In this document: positions 1-8,257 of the stretch, piece after piece
Numbering within the stretch: position 1 is the stretch's first letter
How the letters are laid out: every line of letters starts with the position of its first letter
Origin: Candidatus Aminicenantota bacterium
GTDB lineage: Bacteria > Acidobacteriota > Aminicenantia > Aminicenantales > Aminicenantaceae
Direction: 5' to 3'
Length of the DNA stretch: 64,000 nt
Assembly (NCBI GenBank): GCA_020344415.1
Contig: CP070825.1
Span: 1,159,975 to 1,223,974, forward strand
The notes under the pieces: generated by a model
The model's input: only the letters and a program-made list of their open reading frames with translations
Database searches by the model: none
What the model was told of the DNA's origin: nothing
Program-made: the position numbers and the translations under genes

Positions 1-2
1 AA

Positions 3-131
3 AAACAAAACATTACAATTATAGCATCAGGAAGTGATTTGATAGACGGAGATGTAAATGCTATATTAAACAGAAACTATATGGCAATAGGATTATATAA
101 TGATGGCGTATCAAATTGGTACGTTGAGTAA
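3..131 (+). CDS. C-terminal fragment of a phage-type structural protein (partial)
   Basis: An open frame enters from the left edge and ends at TAA 129-131, giving 42 residues. It contains ITIIASGSDLIDGD and ends GVSNWYVE. Short beta-rich C-termini of this form (IGxGSxLIDG followed by xxWYV) are familiar from tail or fibre proteins of phages, especially of Bacteroidota; this is recognition by eye. The DNA is markedly AT-rich compared with the rest of the window. The next frame starts 22 bases downstream on the same strand, as in a compact phage operon. The start lies outside the window. Identity as phage is moderate; exact function unknown. Confidence 0.45.
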   Translation, partial: KQNITIIASGSDLIDGDVNAILNRNYMAIGLYNDGVSNWYVE

Positions 132-153
132 TATTTATTAATAAAGAAAACAA

Positions 154-876
154 ATGGCATATATACCCGAATTATTAGCAATAGAAGAAACTTTAGCATC
201 ATCATATAATTTAAACAATGGTCCGGCTACATTTACTTCCTCAGACATCTCAGATTATAACAAATTTAATTTACAATTTAGTTATAGCAATGTAAGTGGA
301 GAAAATGTATTTGTCATTGAACAAAGTACAGATAATACGAATTGGCTAGAAATAAGTAAAAGATATGATTTGGTTAATGGCTCTGGAACTTTTATAATAG
401 ACAAATCAGAATTTAAGCTGAATAAAGTATATGAGAACATTGAAGATTGGTTTAATGATGCGATGGAAAGTGTTACTTGCTGGTATAGGCAGAAAACACA
501 ATTGATAGTACTGCTTTTAGCTTTGATAACAAGTGTGGCTTTCAATGCTGACACCTTGATGATTACAAACAATCTCTACAAAGATGCTGCATTACGGGTT
601 TCCATAGCAGCTATTGCAGAAGAGGCAATCAGGCAGCCTGTCTCCACTGAGAACGATGCTACCCTGGAAAAGGTAAAGCAATACCAGGAAGAGCTTCTTG
701 AGACTCAATTGCCACTGGGTTGGTATGAAACTCCTGAAGGCTTTGGAGATTGGGTGATGAAGATACTGGGATTATTATTGACGACAATTGCTGTCTCTTT
801 GGGAGCTCCCTTCTGGTTTGATCTCCTTAATAAATTTGTCAGTCTAAGGCCAAAAAATAAGAAGGATAATGCGTAG
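154..876 (+). CDS. Chimeric protein: phage-like N-terminus joined to a conserved membrane-protein C-terminus
   Basis: The 240-aa frame has two unlike halves. Residues 1 to about 93 are polar, Asn/Ser/Thr-rich and AT-rich in codon use, with a beta-sandwich look (QSTDNTNWLEISKRYDL) seen in phage structural proteins. From about residue 95 (ENIEDWFNDAMESV) it matches, from memory, the C-terminal part of a widespread uncharacterised bacterial membrane protein. That family has WFNDAMxRVxxWYKRKTQ, a TM segment, an Ala-rich stretch, and a second TM ending SLGAPFWFDLLNK. Its usual N-terminal membrane region is missing here. TM segments lie near residues 113-132 and 206-224. The change of composition falls around base 430. 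Either two DNAs were joined in assembly or phage recombination truncated the host gene. A weak ribosome site precedes the ATG at 154. Confidence 0.5.
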   Translation: MAYIPELLAIEETLASSYNLNNGPATFTSSDISDYNKFNLQFSYSNVSGENVFVIEQSTDNTNWLEISKRYDLVNGSGTFIIDKSEFKLNKVYENIEDWFNDAMESVTCWYRQKTQLIVLLLALITSVAFNADTLMITNNLYKDAALRVSIAAIAEEAIRQPVSTENDATLEKVKQYQEELLETQLPLGWYETPEGFGDWVMKILGLLLTTIAVSLGAPFWFDLLNKFVSLRPKNKKDNA

Positions 877-888
877 TCTTTAAATATG

Positions 889-2021
889 TCATAAATTAAT
901 CTCTTTTTTAAACTTTTCCTTCTCTCTGATGTTTATTTTCTGTATTTCGCAAATATGAGAAGGAATTTCTCCTAAACGAACTCCAGAAAAAGCTGCATTG
1001 ATCGGGCATGCCCCACAATTTTCCAGCTTGTCACAAAGGAAACATTTCATTTTAGGAGTTGAAAAATTATCCATTGATAACTCGCCATAATTTCTCATGA
1101 TTCGGGGATAGCTGGTCCTGTAATTTCTTTTAAAATTCTCCAAGCTGCCAAAACTGAATCTCTTATAATCGCGTGACCTCAACTCAGTTCTCCCTTTTTC
1201 TTCTCTCTTCGCTCTCACTCCCTTTGCATATTTTCTATCCTTATCTACTGTTCTTTCATAGTAATCAGAGAAAAGGTAACATCCCCAGATTTCTCCATCC
1301 GTCGCTAGGGCTAGTCTATCTTTCCCTGCTGTACAGTAGAAAACCCCCTTTTTATGAAGATCTCTAAAATTTACAACAGGGATATTTCCTTCTTTTCTGT
1401 AATGATCAATCACTATTTTCCTGAGTTTTGCCGTTTCCTTTTCCAGTCTCAAAAGAGTCACACGATTCCAGTGCTTTATTGTCGAGAAAGATACACGAAT
1501 GTTTGGGACGCCAAGGTCCCTGATAATTTTAACAGATTCTGATAGATGCCCAACAGAATCAGGAGTGAAGACGCTGTTTACTTCCAGACCGATATTCTTG
1601 TGATTCAGCAACTCGCCAATTTTTTTGGCAATCTCTTTAAAACTATCTTTTTTTCTCAATATATCTTGGGACAAACCGTCAAAGCTCAATTCAACGGAGA
1701 ATTTATATTCTGAGAGAAATTGAAGGATTTCCTCAGTTAAAAGGCTCCCATTGGTGGTAATAGTATAATTAACCTTTTTTTTGAGCTCTTTATTTTTATT
1801 TTTTAAGAAGGCTATGGTTTCTTTTATCAGGTTAAAGGAGAGAAGGGGTTCACCGCCGTAGAAATTAATGTGATAGTTTTTTGTCAGGTAAGGCAAAAAA
1901 AAACTAAAGCTTCCTGCGCAGTTTGAAGCTTCATATAATTTTTGCTCTTTCTCTTGTAGCAATATTTGCAGTTAAAATTACAGTCGTCTGTAACAATAAG
2001 AGTAAGGCTGGATATTTTCAT
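889..2021 (-). CDS. Radical SAM/SPASM enzyme, interrupted by a one-base homopolymer slip
   Basis: The C-terminal 357 codons (1962 to 889) hold the GGEPL motif of radical SAM enzymes and a Cys-rich SPASM-like end (CFLCDKLENCGACP, then a final Cys in HICEI) for auxiliary Fe-S clusters. They lack the essential CxxxCxxC motif. That motif is present just upstream in another frame: from ATG 2021 the protein reads MKISSLTLIV and then CNFNCKYCY, with cysteines at residues 14, 18 and 21. The two frames meet at a run of nine A on the + strand (1895-1903). One extra base there joins them into a normal 377-aa enzyme. Either this is a sequencing indel, a real mutation, or slippage. It lies downstream of a 67-aa peptide gene on the same strand, which suggests a peptide-modifying role; the substrate is inferred, not shown. 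An in-frame TAA fixes ATG 2021 as the start. Confidence 0.8.
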
Positions 2022-2140
2022 GCTGAGCGAATCAGATTATCCCCGCTTTTTTTATTTAAGTAGAAATCTGCAATCGGTGAATGCGGAATTATTGATATTG
2101 TATGTTCGTATAAAACAAAATGTTATGAATAGATATTTTA

Positions 2141-2344
2141 CTACATTATTATAGGGATTTCAGGAGGACAAAATATTCCCATTCTGGGCTGTGGTTTGCC
2201 TTCGAAAGTCTGGTCCAAGTATTTGATTGCTCCCTGTGCATTCTTTTTTAGATCGCTAGCTGGGAGAGATCTTACCGCTTTTTTTAGTATGTCTAAACTT
2301 GCCTTAACGTTTGGTGTTACTCTGATGGATTTGCTTCTTGCCAT
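2141..2344 (-). CDS. 67-aa peptide, candidate RiPP precursor
   Basis: A short gene whose start lies inside the 3' end of the upstream sensor gene (28-base overlap). A good ribosome site (AAAGGAGC, 6 bases before ATG) supports real, coupled translation. Residues 1-50 are basic and predicted helical (RVTPNVKASLDILKKAVRSL), like a leader. After a Gly-Lys-Pro stretch the last residues are PRMGIFCPPEIPIIM: one Cys, three Pro and bulky hydrophobics. The next gene is a radical SAM/SPASM enzyme, and this order (precursor then maturase) is typical of ribosomally made, modified peptides. No known precursor family was recognised, and no protease or exporter gene adjoins. It could instead be a small unrelated regulator. 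Confidence 0.6.
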   Translation of the reverse strand: MARSKSIRVTPNVKASLDILKKAVRSLPASDLKKNAQGAIKYLDQTFEGKPQPRMGIFCPPEIPIIM

Positions 2345-4194
2345 TCAATTGCTCCTTTTATTATTTTTTTGAATTTCTTTTCCTCTTTGAAGATATCAAA
2401 GTTCTTGTCGATATCAATATATTTAACAAAGATATAGGGTGCCTTTTTGGCGATATTTTCATTGAAAAAGGATTGCAAATATTTGTAGCCCATATCTTTT
2501 ATACCCAGACCAAAATATATGGAAGCTAATTTTAGATGATCAAGCTTTAATTCGCTTCTTCTCGGAACCAAAAGTGAGATTTCTCCGAGAATTTTTAGCA
2601 CATTTTCTTTTTCTCCTCCTTGAGAGGCAATCATGCCTAGATAGAATAATGCGCCAGTTTTAAAATCTAGAGGGCTTTCAAATTGTTGAAAAATAACCTT
2701 GCTGTTTTCTAAATCTCCCATGTAGTAATAAATTTCAGCTAATCTGAAATCTATATAATCTGGAGAGATCTGCCTGATATTATTGCAGATATGCATAGCT
2801 TTAGAATATTCTTTATCGAGCATCAATAATTCAGCATAGACTAAATTATGTATGGAATTGGGATCTAACCAAAAACTTTTTTCTTTGTGCTCTAAAGCTT
2901 TCTCAAAATCGCTTTTGTTCCCTTTTTCTCCGTATTTAGTAAAATAACAATACCCAAATATTGAGTTTAATTGAGGATGATTGGGATACTTGTCTATTCC
3001 TTCTTGAGCAATCTCGAAAGCAATATCTTTTGCATTTGCTTCAAAAATAAAATCTTTAAGTAGATAAATCTCGGTTAAGTTGCTGTAGTATTCTGGCAAG
3101 CCTGGAGATATTTCTTGTGCCTTTTGGACCAGGTTTTCAGCTTGTTCAAGGTTCCTTTCGTCCTTATCCCAATTAAAATTCACAAAATTAGTGTAACAAC
3201 GGGATAATCCCAAATATGCCTCAGCAAAATTGCTGTCAATCTTAATAGCTTCATTGAAAATTCTTATGGCAAGCTCATTGTTTTCTCTTGCGCTTTTGCC
3301 CCAATAATATTTTCCTTGGTAATATAACGCCCATGGATCTTGATTCTCATTTTCTCCATTCAAGTTGTCAAGGATGTAGTTGCCTTTCATATAAGTATCC
3401 AAAACCTGGTAATTGAAAGGCCTTCTCGAATCAGTTTGAATGGAAAGATTCTCAGCAGAGCTTAGATTTAATATCTTTGATATATTTGAGATGATATTTC
3501 CTTGGATATAAAAGATATTATCCAATCCCTCTTCGTATTCTTTGCTCCAGATATTAGTGTTATCTCTGATACTAAAAAACTGAACAGCTAGTTTAATATC
3601 TCGATCTGCCTTTTCTACATTTCCTTCTAAAACATAGCTTACCCCCAGTTCTTCACCAATCTCTTTTGGACTTTTATCAGAATTTCTGTATTTAGAGGTC
3701 GAGCGTGATGAGACAACCTTAAGGTTGTTTAGTATAGCAAGGTGATCAATTATTGCGTTGGTTATTCCCGGGGAGAAATATCCCTCAAATTCTGAAGCAT
3801 TAAGATTTTTGAACGGAAGGACAGCTATGGAGGGGATTTCAGTCGATGTGGCAAAAGGTATTATATGTGCAAAATACAAAAAAGCGAAAATTATTGATAA
3901 TAAAATGAAAGATGATAACAATCCAACGATTATACGTTTATTTTCAAAGAAGGATTTCTTCTGAATCTCTTTGTCGTTTGCTTTTTCTTTAAGCCATTTA
4001 TTAATTTCTGATTTATAGGCAAAGACTTTTGATCGGGAAGATGTGCTGTCAATACGATGGACAGGAAGTCCTAATTCTTTTTCCCACCTAAAACAGGTTC
4101 TGATATCTCTACCTAAGTATTTAGAGATTTCTTTCCAGGAGTCTAGTATTTCTTTGTTTTCCAACACAACCCTTTTAGTCATTTTAATTTTCAT
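2317..4194 (-). CDS. Membrane-anchored HTH / TolB-N / TPR sensor-regulator
   Basis: Residues about 15-70 form an excisionase/MerR-like DNA-binding domain of the kind seen in Acidobacteriota (SWKEISKYLGRDIRTC, RWEKELGLPVHRI, FAYKSEINKWL). One TM helix follows near residues 88-113 (VGLLSSFILLSIIFAFLYF). Then comes a TolB-N/adenylate-cyclase-associated module (IPSIAVLPFKNL to ILEGNV-type sequence, here YVLEGNVEKADRDI). The remainder is TPR-like helix pairs (PWALYYQGKYYWGK, AIKIDSNFAEAYLGLSRCY and more). The topology suggests cytoplasmic DNA binding coupled to an extracytoplasmic sensor. The ATG at 4194 has AAAAGG upstream and is preferred to the TTG at 4215. The gene is coupled to the 67-aa peptide, so it may control that cassette. 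The ligand is unknown. Confidence 0.72.
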   Translation of the reverse strand: MKIKMTKRVVLENKEILDSWKEISKYLGRDIRTCFRWEKELGLPVHRIDSTSSRSKVFAYKSEINKWLKEKANDKEIQKKSFFENKRIIVGLLSSFILLSIIFAFLYFAHIIPFATSTEIPSIAVLPFKNLNASEFEGYFSPGITNAIIDHLAILNNLKVVSSRSTSKYRNSDKSPKEIGEELGVSYVLEGNVEKADRDIKLAVQFFSIRDNTNIWSKEYEEGLDNIFYIQGNIISNISKILNLSSAENLSIQTDSRRPFNYQVLDTYMKGNYILDNLNGENENQDPWALYYQGKYYWGKSARENNELAIRIFNEAIKIDSNFAEAYLGLSRCYTNFVNFNWDKDERNLEQAENLVQKAQEISPGLPEYYSNLTEIYLLKDFIFEANAKDIAFEIAQEGIDKYPNHPQLNSIFGYCYFTKYGEKGNKSDFEKALEHKEKSFWLDPNSIHNLVYAELLMLDKEYSKAMHICNNIRQISPDYIDFRLAEIYYYMGDLENSKVIFQQFESPLDFKTGALFYLGMIASQGGEKENVLKILGEISLLVPRRSELKLDHLKLASIYFGLGIKDMGYKYLQSFFNENIAKKAPYIFVKYIDIDKNFDIFKEEKKFKKIIKGAIEWQEANPSE

Positions 4195-4453
4195 AGTTTC
4201 CGGACCTTTTGTCAAATAAAAGATTTTGCTGACTTTATATTAAGATTATAAGCAAATTTGATTATAGAACGAAAAAAGATAATAGGAAAGTGGAATAATC
4301 GGACAAGATAAGAAAAAAAAGGACATTTCTTTCAATTTGGTTGATTGTGAGGGCGAAAAAGAATTATTTTAGGGACGAAATTAGGGACGAGGTCAGAGTG
4401 CCTCGCGGATTGGCCAAAAAAATTTTTTGATTCATCTGTAAGGAGGCTCGATT

Positions 4454-4681
4454 TTGGCAAGCAGGGTAGGGCATCCAATATACAGCAAAAGATATTGCGG
4501 GAATATTGGCACAAAGGAAGTCCATGACCTAGATCGCGAAACATATCAGTGTCATATAGATGGGATAATTGCTGCTGGATACATAATTACTTTCATTCCT
4601 GATTCACTAGAACAGGCTCATGAGGAGTGTTATGAAAATTGTACATATTGCATCGGAAGGAAAATCAGATTAGGAGAATAG
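4454..4681 (+). CDS. Small Cys-containing protein of unknown function
   Basis: A 75-aa frame starting at TTG 4454, preceded by AAGGAGG with 7-base spacing, so translation is likely. Cysteines occur in KRYCGN, YQCHID and ECYENCTYCIG. The pattern KEVHDLDxE then C, then LEQAHxxxYxNCxYCIG recalls a family of short bacterial proteins with a metal-binding, Ada-like cysteine layout; this is recalled, not searched. It is transcribed away from the sensor cassette. No partner gene follows directly. Zinc binding is plausible from the Cys/His content; a role cannot be given. Confidence 0.55.
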   Translation: MASRVGHPIYSKRYCGNIGTKEVHDLDRETYQCHIDGIIAAGYIITFIPDSLEQAHEECYENCTYCIGRKIRLGE

Positions 4682-4685
4682 GAGA

Positions 4686-4756
4686 TGCCGGCTGTTGTCA
4701 GCAAAAGGGGGGTTGATGATGGGAACCAAAAAGGTGTGAACTCTCTCCAGCCGGCA
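4686..4756 (+). other. 9-bp inverted repeat around a 53-base loop after the small Cys gene
   Basis: TGCCGGCTG at 4686-4694 is exactly repeated in reverse complement at 4748-4756. It begins 5 bases after the stop of the small Cys protein. The loop holds a G6 run and purine-rich sequence. There is no U-run after the second arm, so it is a poor intrinsic terminator. It could be a 3' RNA structure. I recognise no riboswitch class. Confidence 0.3.
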
Positions 4757-5203
4757 CAAGAGAGTCATAACTATTATAACATATATTAATTCAAATTTGG
4801 TAATATTTTTTTAAAAATTTTTTAAATTTCTTACAAACCTTTCATTTGACATCAAATTTTACTTCTGATTTGCATAATTCTGAGGATACAATACTTAATA
4901 GCGGGGCTTATTTGTTTTATCAATTGAGTCCCTGGAATACAACCAACTGGAAACTATAGGAAAGCTAAAGATGCCAATTCTTGTTATCTCGGGAAAGCCT
5001 ATATAATCTATTATTCATCCTTTCGTCACAGAGTTCCCTTGACATTGACCTGATTCAGAGTCTGTGATACTTTGGGAGCACAAATTTGCATGTAAAGATT
5101 TTCCACTTTTAAAAATTATGAAGATACGAGTGGAGGGGATATGAAATATAAATCGAAAGGACATCTGTCCAGAAACCATTATAGAACCCTATAAAAAGAT
5201 TTG
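4757..5203. other. Non-coding gap with a degenerate repeat copy
   Basis: About 450 AT-rich bases without a convincing gene. At 4883-4933 lies GGATACAATACTTAA, followed after a short spacer by TCAATTGAGTCCC. This is a worn, short version of the inverted-repeat element seen intact at 20.05, 33.9 and 36.0 kb. The promoter of the downstream kinase gene should lie in the last 200 bases, but no clear -35/-10 pair was identified. Confidence 0.4.
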
Positions 5204-7852
5204 ATGGAAAAAATGGAAGACCAGACAATCTCCCACTATAAAGTCCTTGAAAAGATCGGTAAAGGCGGAATGGGCGAAGTATATAAAGCCGAGGATACTA
5301 AGCTGAAGCGCACCGTTGCATTGAAATTTATTAAGCCACACGCCTTGGAGAACGCAGAATTAAAGATGCGTTTTGTACGAGAGGCACAGGCTGCTGCGGC
5401 TCTAGATCACCCTAATATTTGCACTATCTACGAGATAGATGAGGCCCATGGGCAAACTTTCATTGCAATGGCCTATGTTGAGGGTCAGAATTTGAAGCAG
5501 AAGATAAAGTCAGCGCCTCTAAAAGTGGAAGAAGCTCAGGATATTGCTATGCAGGTAGCAGATGGCTTGCAAGAAGCGCACGAGAAAGGGATTGCTCATC
5601 GGGACATCAAGAGTGCTAATATCATGATTTCGGAGAAGGGTCAGGCGAAAATAATGGATTTCGGCCTGGCCAAACTATCCGAGAGGACAGAGATTACCAA
5701 GACAGCCACAGTCATGGGGACGGTAGCTTATATGTCTCCCGAACAATCCATGGGTGAGGCTGTGGACCACCGGACCGATATCTGGTCTTTCGGCGTCATG
5801 CTATATGAGATGCTCACCGGAGAGTTGCCTTTCAAGGGAGACCTCGACCAAGTGGTTTTACATTCTGTCCTTTATGAAGAACCTGAACCCATTACTGGCA
5901 TGCGGAGCGGTATTCCTTTGGAGCTTGAAGGTATTGTCAATAAGTGCTTGGAGAAAGAGGCTTCTGAGCGCTATCAGACTGTAGCTGACCTGAAGGCAGA
6001 CTTAAGGCGTTTGAAGAGAGATATGACAGCAGGAAAGACTACTTTTCCAACGGCCAAAGCTGCTGCCCCTTTTGCCCTTCCTCGGTTTCTGGGAAAAATT
6101 ATAATCCCGCTAGGCATAGTGATTGTTGCAGCAATATTGTTACTTTTGCCCTCAACCCGCCGAGTTATGGAGAGTTGGCTGGGATTTGAAATAATATCCA
6201 CAGAAAAGAGTTTAGCCATCCTCCCCTTCACACTTGTGGGGGGTGATGAATCCGACCTGGCTTTTCGTGATGGTTTATTGGATACGCTGACCAACAAGCT
6301 CGCGCGTTTGGAACAATTCCAGAAGTCATTAAGGGTTGTTCCTGCTAGCGACGTCCGTGATTATAAAATCGCAACCCCCAGTAGGGCACGGCAAGTTTTC
6401 AGAGTTACTCTTGCTGTGAGCGGAAATTTAAGACGCTTTGAAGACATGGTTAGTATAGATTTGAAATTAGTGGATCCCAAGACTGGGGAGGTCCTTGAAT
6501 CTGCGGATGTCACCGATCATATTGCTAACATCTCAGCTCTCCAGGAGGATGTCGTTATAAGAATAATTAAGATGCTTGGGTTGGAATTACAACCGCAAAT
6601 CCGGAAAGTATTGACTGCTGGCGGGACAGCTGCTCCAAGTGCATACCAGTCCTATCTTGAAGGCTATGGATATATGCGAGATGATGAGGAGAGAGAAAAC
6701 ATTGATACTGCGATAGACTTATTCAAACAGGCAATCGGACAAGACAGCCATTATGCATTAGGCTTCGCAGGATTGGGAGAAGCCTATTTAAAGAAATACA
6801 GGTTCACGAGAGCTCCAGAGTTGGTTGATAAGATTCAGTCTTCTTGTAAGAGAGCAATCGAAATTAGTGATGCTCTTGCCGCACCTCATATCACGCTTGG
6901 AATTCTTTATAGTGAAACAGATCAGTTTGAAGAAGCTGTTAAGGAATTCGAGCGGGCATTACTCCGCGATCCTGTAAACTCAGATGCTTTGGGAGAATTG
7001 GCTTTGACCTATGAGAAATTCGGAAGGCAGGGTGAAGCAGAAAAAGCCTACAGAAAAGCTATTGATTTGAAGCCGGACTATTGGTTTGGATACAACCGTT
7101 TAGGTTCTTTTTATTACCGCCAGGGCCGCATCGCTGAGGCAGAAAAAATGTTCCTCCGTTCAACCGAGCTAGTGACGGAGAGCATTCGCGACTATAATAA
7201 TCTGATGGTTATCTACTATATGCTGGATCAGGATGAATCAGCAGAAGCAATGTTCGAAAAATCTATCGCTATCAAGCCCAATACAGATGCTTACTCTAAT
7301 ATGGGTACCATATATTTTTATCAACAACGTTATGCCGATGCTCTGACTATGTATGAAGAGGCGATTGACTTAGCGATCAACTTGGGAGAGGATTTAGGAG
7401 AGAGTGAGGTCATTATTTGGGCGAATTTAGCTGATTCATATCGATATACACCTGGATATCAGCAAAAAGCGCCGGAAGCCTATCGCCGCGCTATTCAATT
7501 AGCTCAAAAGAAACTGGAGAGCGATCCGCAAGATGCTTCCCTTCATTCATTCATAGCCATTTTCTGCGCAAAATTAGGAGATTTTGAAAATGCTATGATT
7601 GAAATCTCTGAGGCTAGAAGACTGGCACCCGATGATATGCCTATCCTCTTCTTTAGCATCCTTGTTTATGAAATCGTTGATCAACGTGATAAGGCGCTCG
7701 AGGTTCTTCAGGAATACATTGAACGCGGCGGTTCGATGGAAGAAGTCTCTGCCGATCCTGAGCTTCGTGGCTTGCGTACAGATCCTCGATATCAACAGTT
7801 GACGAAAAAAAAAGATTCCACACTTTCGGACTCATCCTTGATAGATCATTAA
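5204..7852 (+). CDS. Ser/Thr protein kinase with TM segment, TolB-N module and TPR repeats
   Basis: Residues about 10-275 are a PknB-type kinase: glycine loop GKGGMGEVYKAED, catalytic Lys in VALKF, catalytic loop HRDIKSAN, DFGLAKL, and a GTVAYMSPEQ activation segment. All key residues are present, so it should be active. A TM helix follows near 300-320 (IIIPLGIVIVAAILLLL). The outer part starts with LAILPF and a TolB-N-like module, then about ten TPR units in pairs (EAVKEFERALLRDPVNSDAL, EAEKAYRKAIDLKPDYWFGY). The plan is an internal kinase with an external protein-binding sensor, common in Acidobacteriota-like genomes. Its outer half resembles that of the HTH-TM protein at 2.3-4.2 kb. The start may be ATG 5204 or 5213; neither has a strong ribosome site. 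Confidence 0.88.
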   Translation: MEKMEDQTISHYKVLEKIGKGGMGEVYKAEDTKLKRTVALKFIKPHALENAELKMRFVREAQAAAALDHPNICTIYEIDEAHGQTFIAMAYVEGQNLKQKIKSAPLKVEEAQDIAMQVADGLQEAHEKGIAHRDIKSANIMISEKGQAKIMDFGLAKLSERTEITKTATVMGTVAYMSPEQSMGEAVDHRTDIWSFGVMLYEMLTGELPFKGDLDQVVLHSVLYEEPEPITGMRSGIPLELEGIVNKCLEKEASERYQTVADLKADLRRLKRDMTAGKTTFPTAKAAAPFALPRFLGKIIIPLGIVIVAAILLLLPSTRRVMESWLGFEIISTEKSLAILPFTLVGGDESDLAFRDGLLDTLTNKLARLEQFQKSLRVVPASDVRDYKIATPSRARQVFRVTLAVSGNLRRFEDMVSIDLKLVDPKTGEVLESADVTDHIANISALQEDVVIRIIKMLGLELQPQIRKVLTAGGTAAPSAYQSYLEGYGYMRDDEERENIDTAIDLFKQAIGQDSHYALGFAGLGEAYLKKYRFTRAPELVDKIQSSCKRAIEISDALAAPHITLGILYSETDQFEEAVKEFERALLRDPVNSDALGELALTYEKFGRQGEAEKAYRKAIDLKPDYWFGYNRLGSFYYRQGRIAEAEKMFLRSTELVTESIRDYNNLMVIYYMLDQDESAEAMFEKSIAIKPNTDAYSNMGTIYFYQQRYADALTMYEEAIDLAINLGEDLGESEVIIWANLADSYRYTPGYQQKAPEAYRRAIQLAQKKLESDPQDASLHSFIAIFCAKLGDFENAMIEISEARRLAPDDMPILFFSILVYEIVDQRDKALEVLQEYIERGGSMEEVSADPELRGLRTDPRYQQLTKKKDSTLSDSSLIDH

Positions 7853-7939
7853 CAGTGCAAAAAATAGTCAATATTTTAAATAAAAAAACTTGCTTTTATC
7901 ACAGAGTACATTATGATTAAGGCAAGGAAAGGAGGTCCT

Positions 7940-8257
7940 ATGGCAGCTCAAGAAAATGGTAAAGTCCATTATGTTGACATCACCCGTGATAACGGAAACT
8001 TTAAGTACAGTAATGACAGCTTTGAAGTAGAACGAGGTGATTTTATAGAATGGAGTTGTGAAGAAACTAATGGTGAAGATTACACCGTCATTTTCCAAAA
8101 AACGCCTTTTTATTGGAAAGAAAAAGAAAAAAAATGTGGGCAGAAAATTAAAGACAAAATAAAGGAAGAAGCGGAAGATGGGGAATACAAATACAAAGTA
8201 TCTGTTAACGATGGTCAAAATGTCTGGACAGACGATTCCATATTCATCGTAAAATAA
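7940..8257 (+). CDS. Small soluble beta-rich protein, hypothetical
   Basis: A 105-aa protein from ATG 7940, preceded by AAAGGAGGT; an upstream ATG at 7913 has no such site. It has alternating hydrophobic strands (KVHYVDITRDNG, GDFIEWSCEE, YTVIFQKTPFYW) and ends YKVSVNDGQNVWTDDSIFIV. This resembles an immunoglobulin- or cupredoxin-like beta-sandwich, but the His/Cys/Met set of a blue copper site is absent. There is no signal peptide. It follows the kinase-TPR gene by 87 bases. Function unknown. Confidence 0.6.
   Translation: MAAQENGKVHYVDITRDNGNFKYSNDSFEVERGDFIEWSCEETNGEDYTVIFQKTPFYWKEKEKKCGQKIKDKIKEEAEDGEYKYKVSVNDGQNVWTDDSIFIVK

Noticed and set aside
4685..4789. 34-codon frame beginning ATGCCGGCTG inside the inverted repeat
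   Set aside because: Its first codons are one arm of the inverted repeat, and it looks like chance. A GGAG sits directly before the ATG, too close to initiate.
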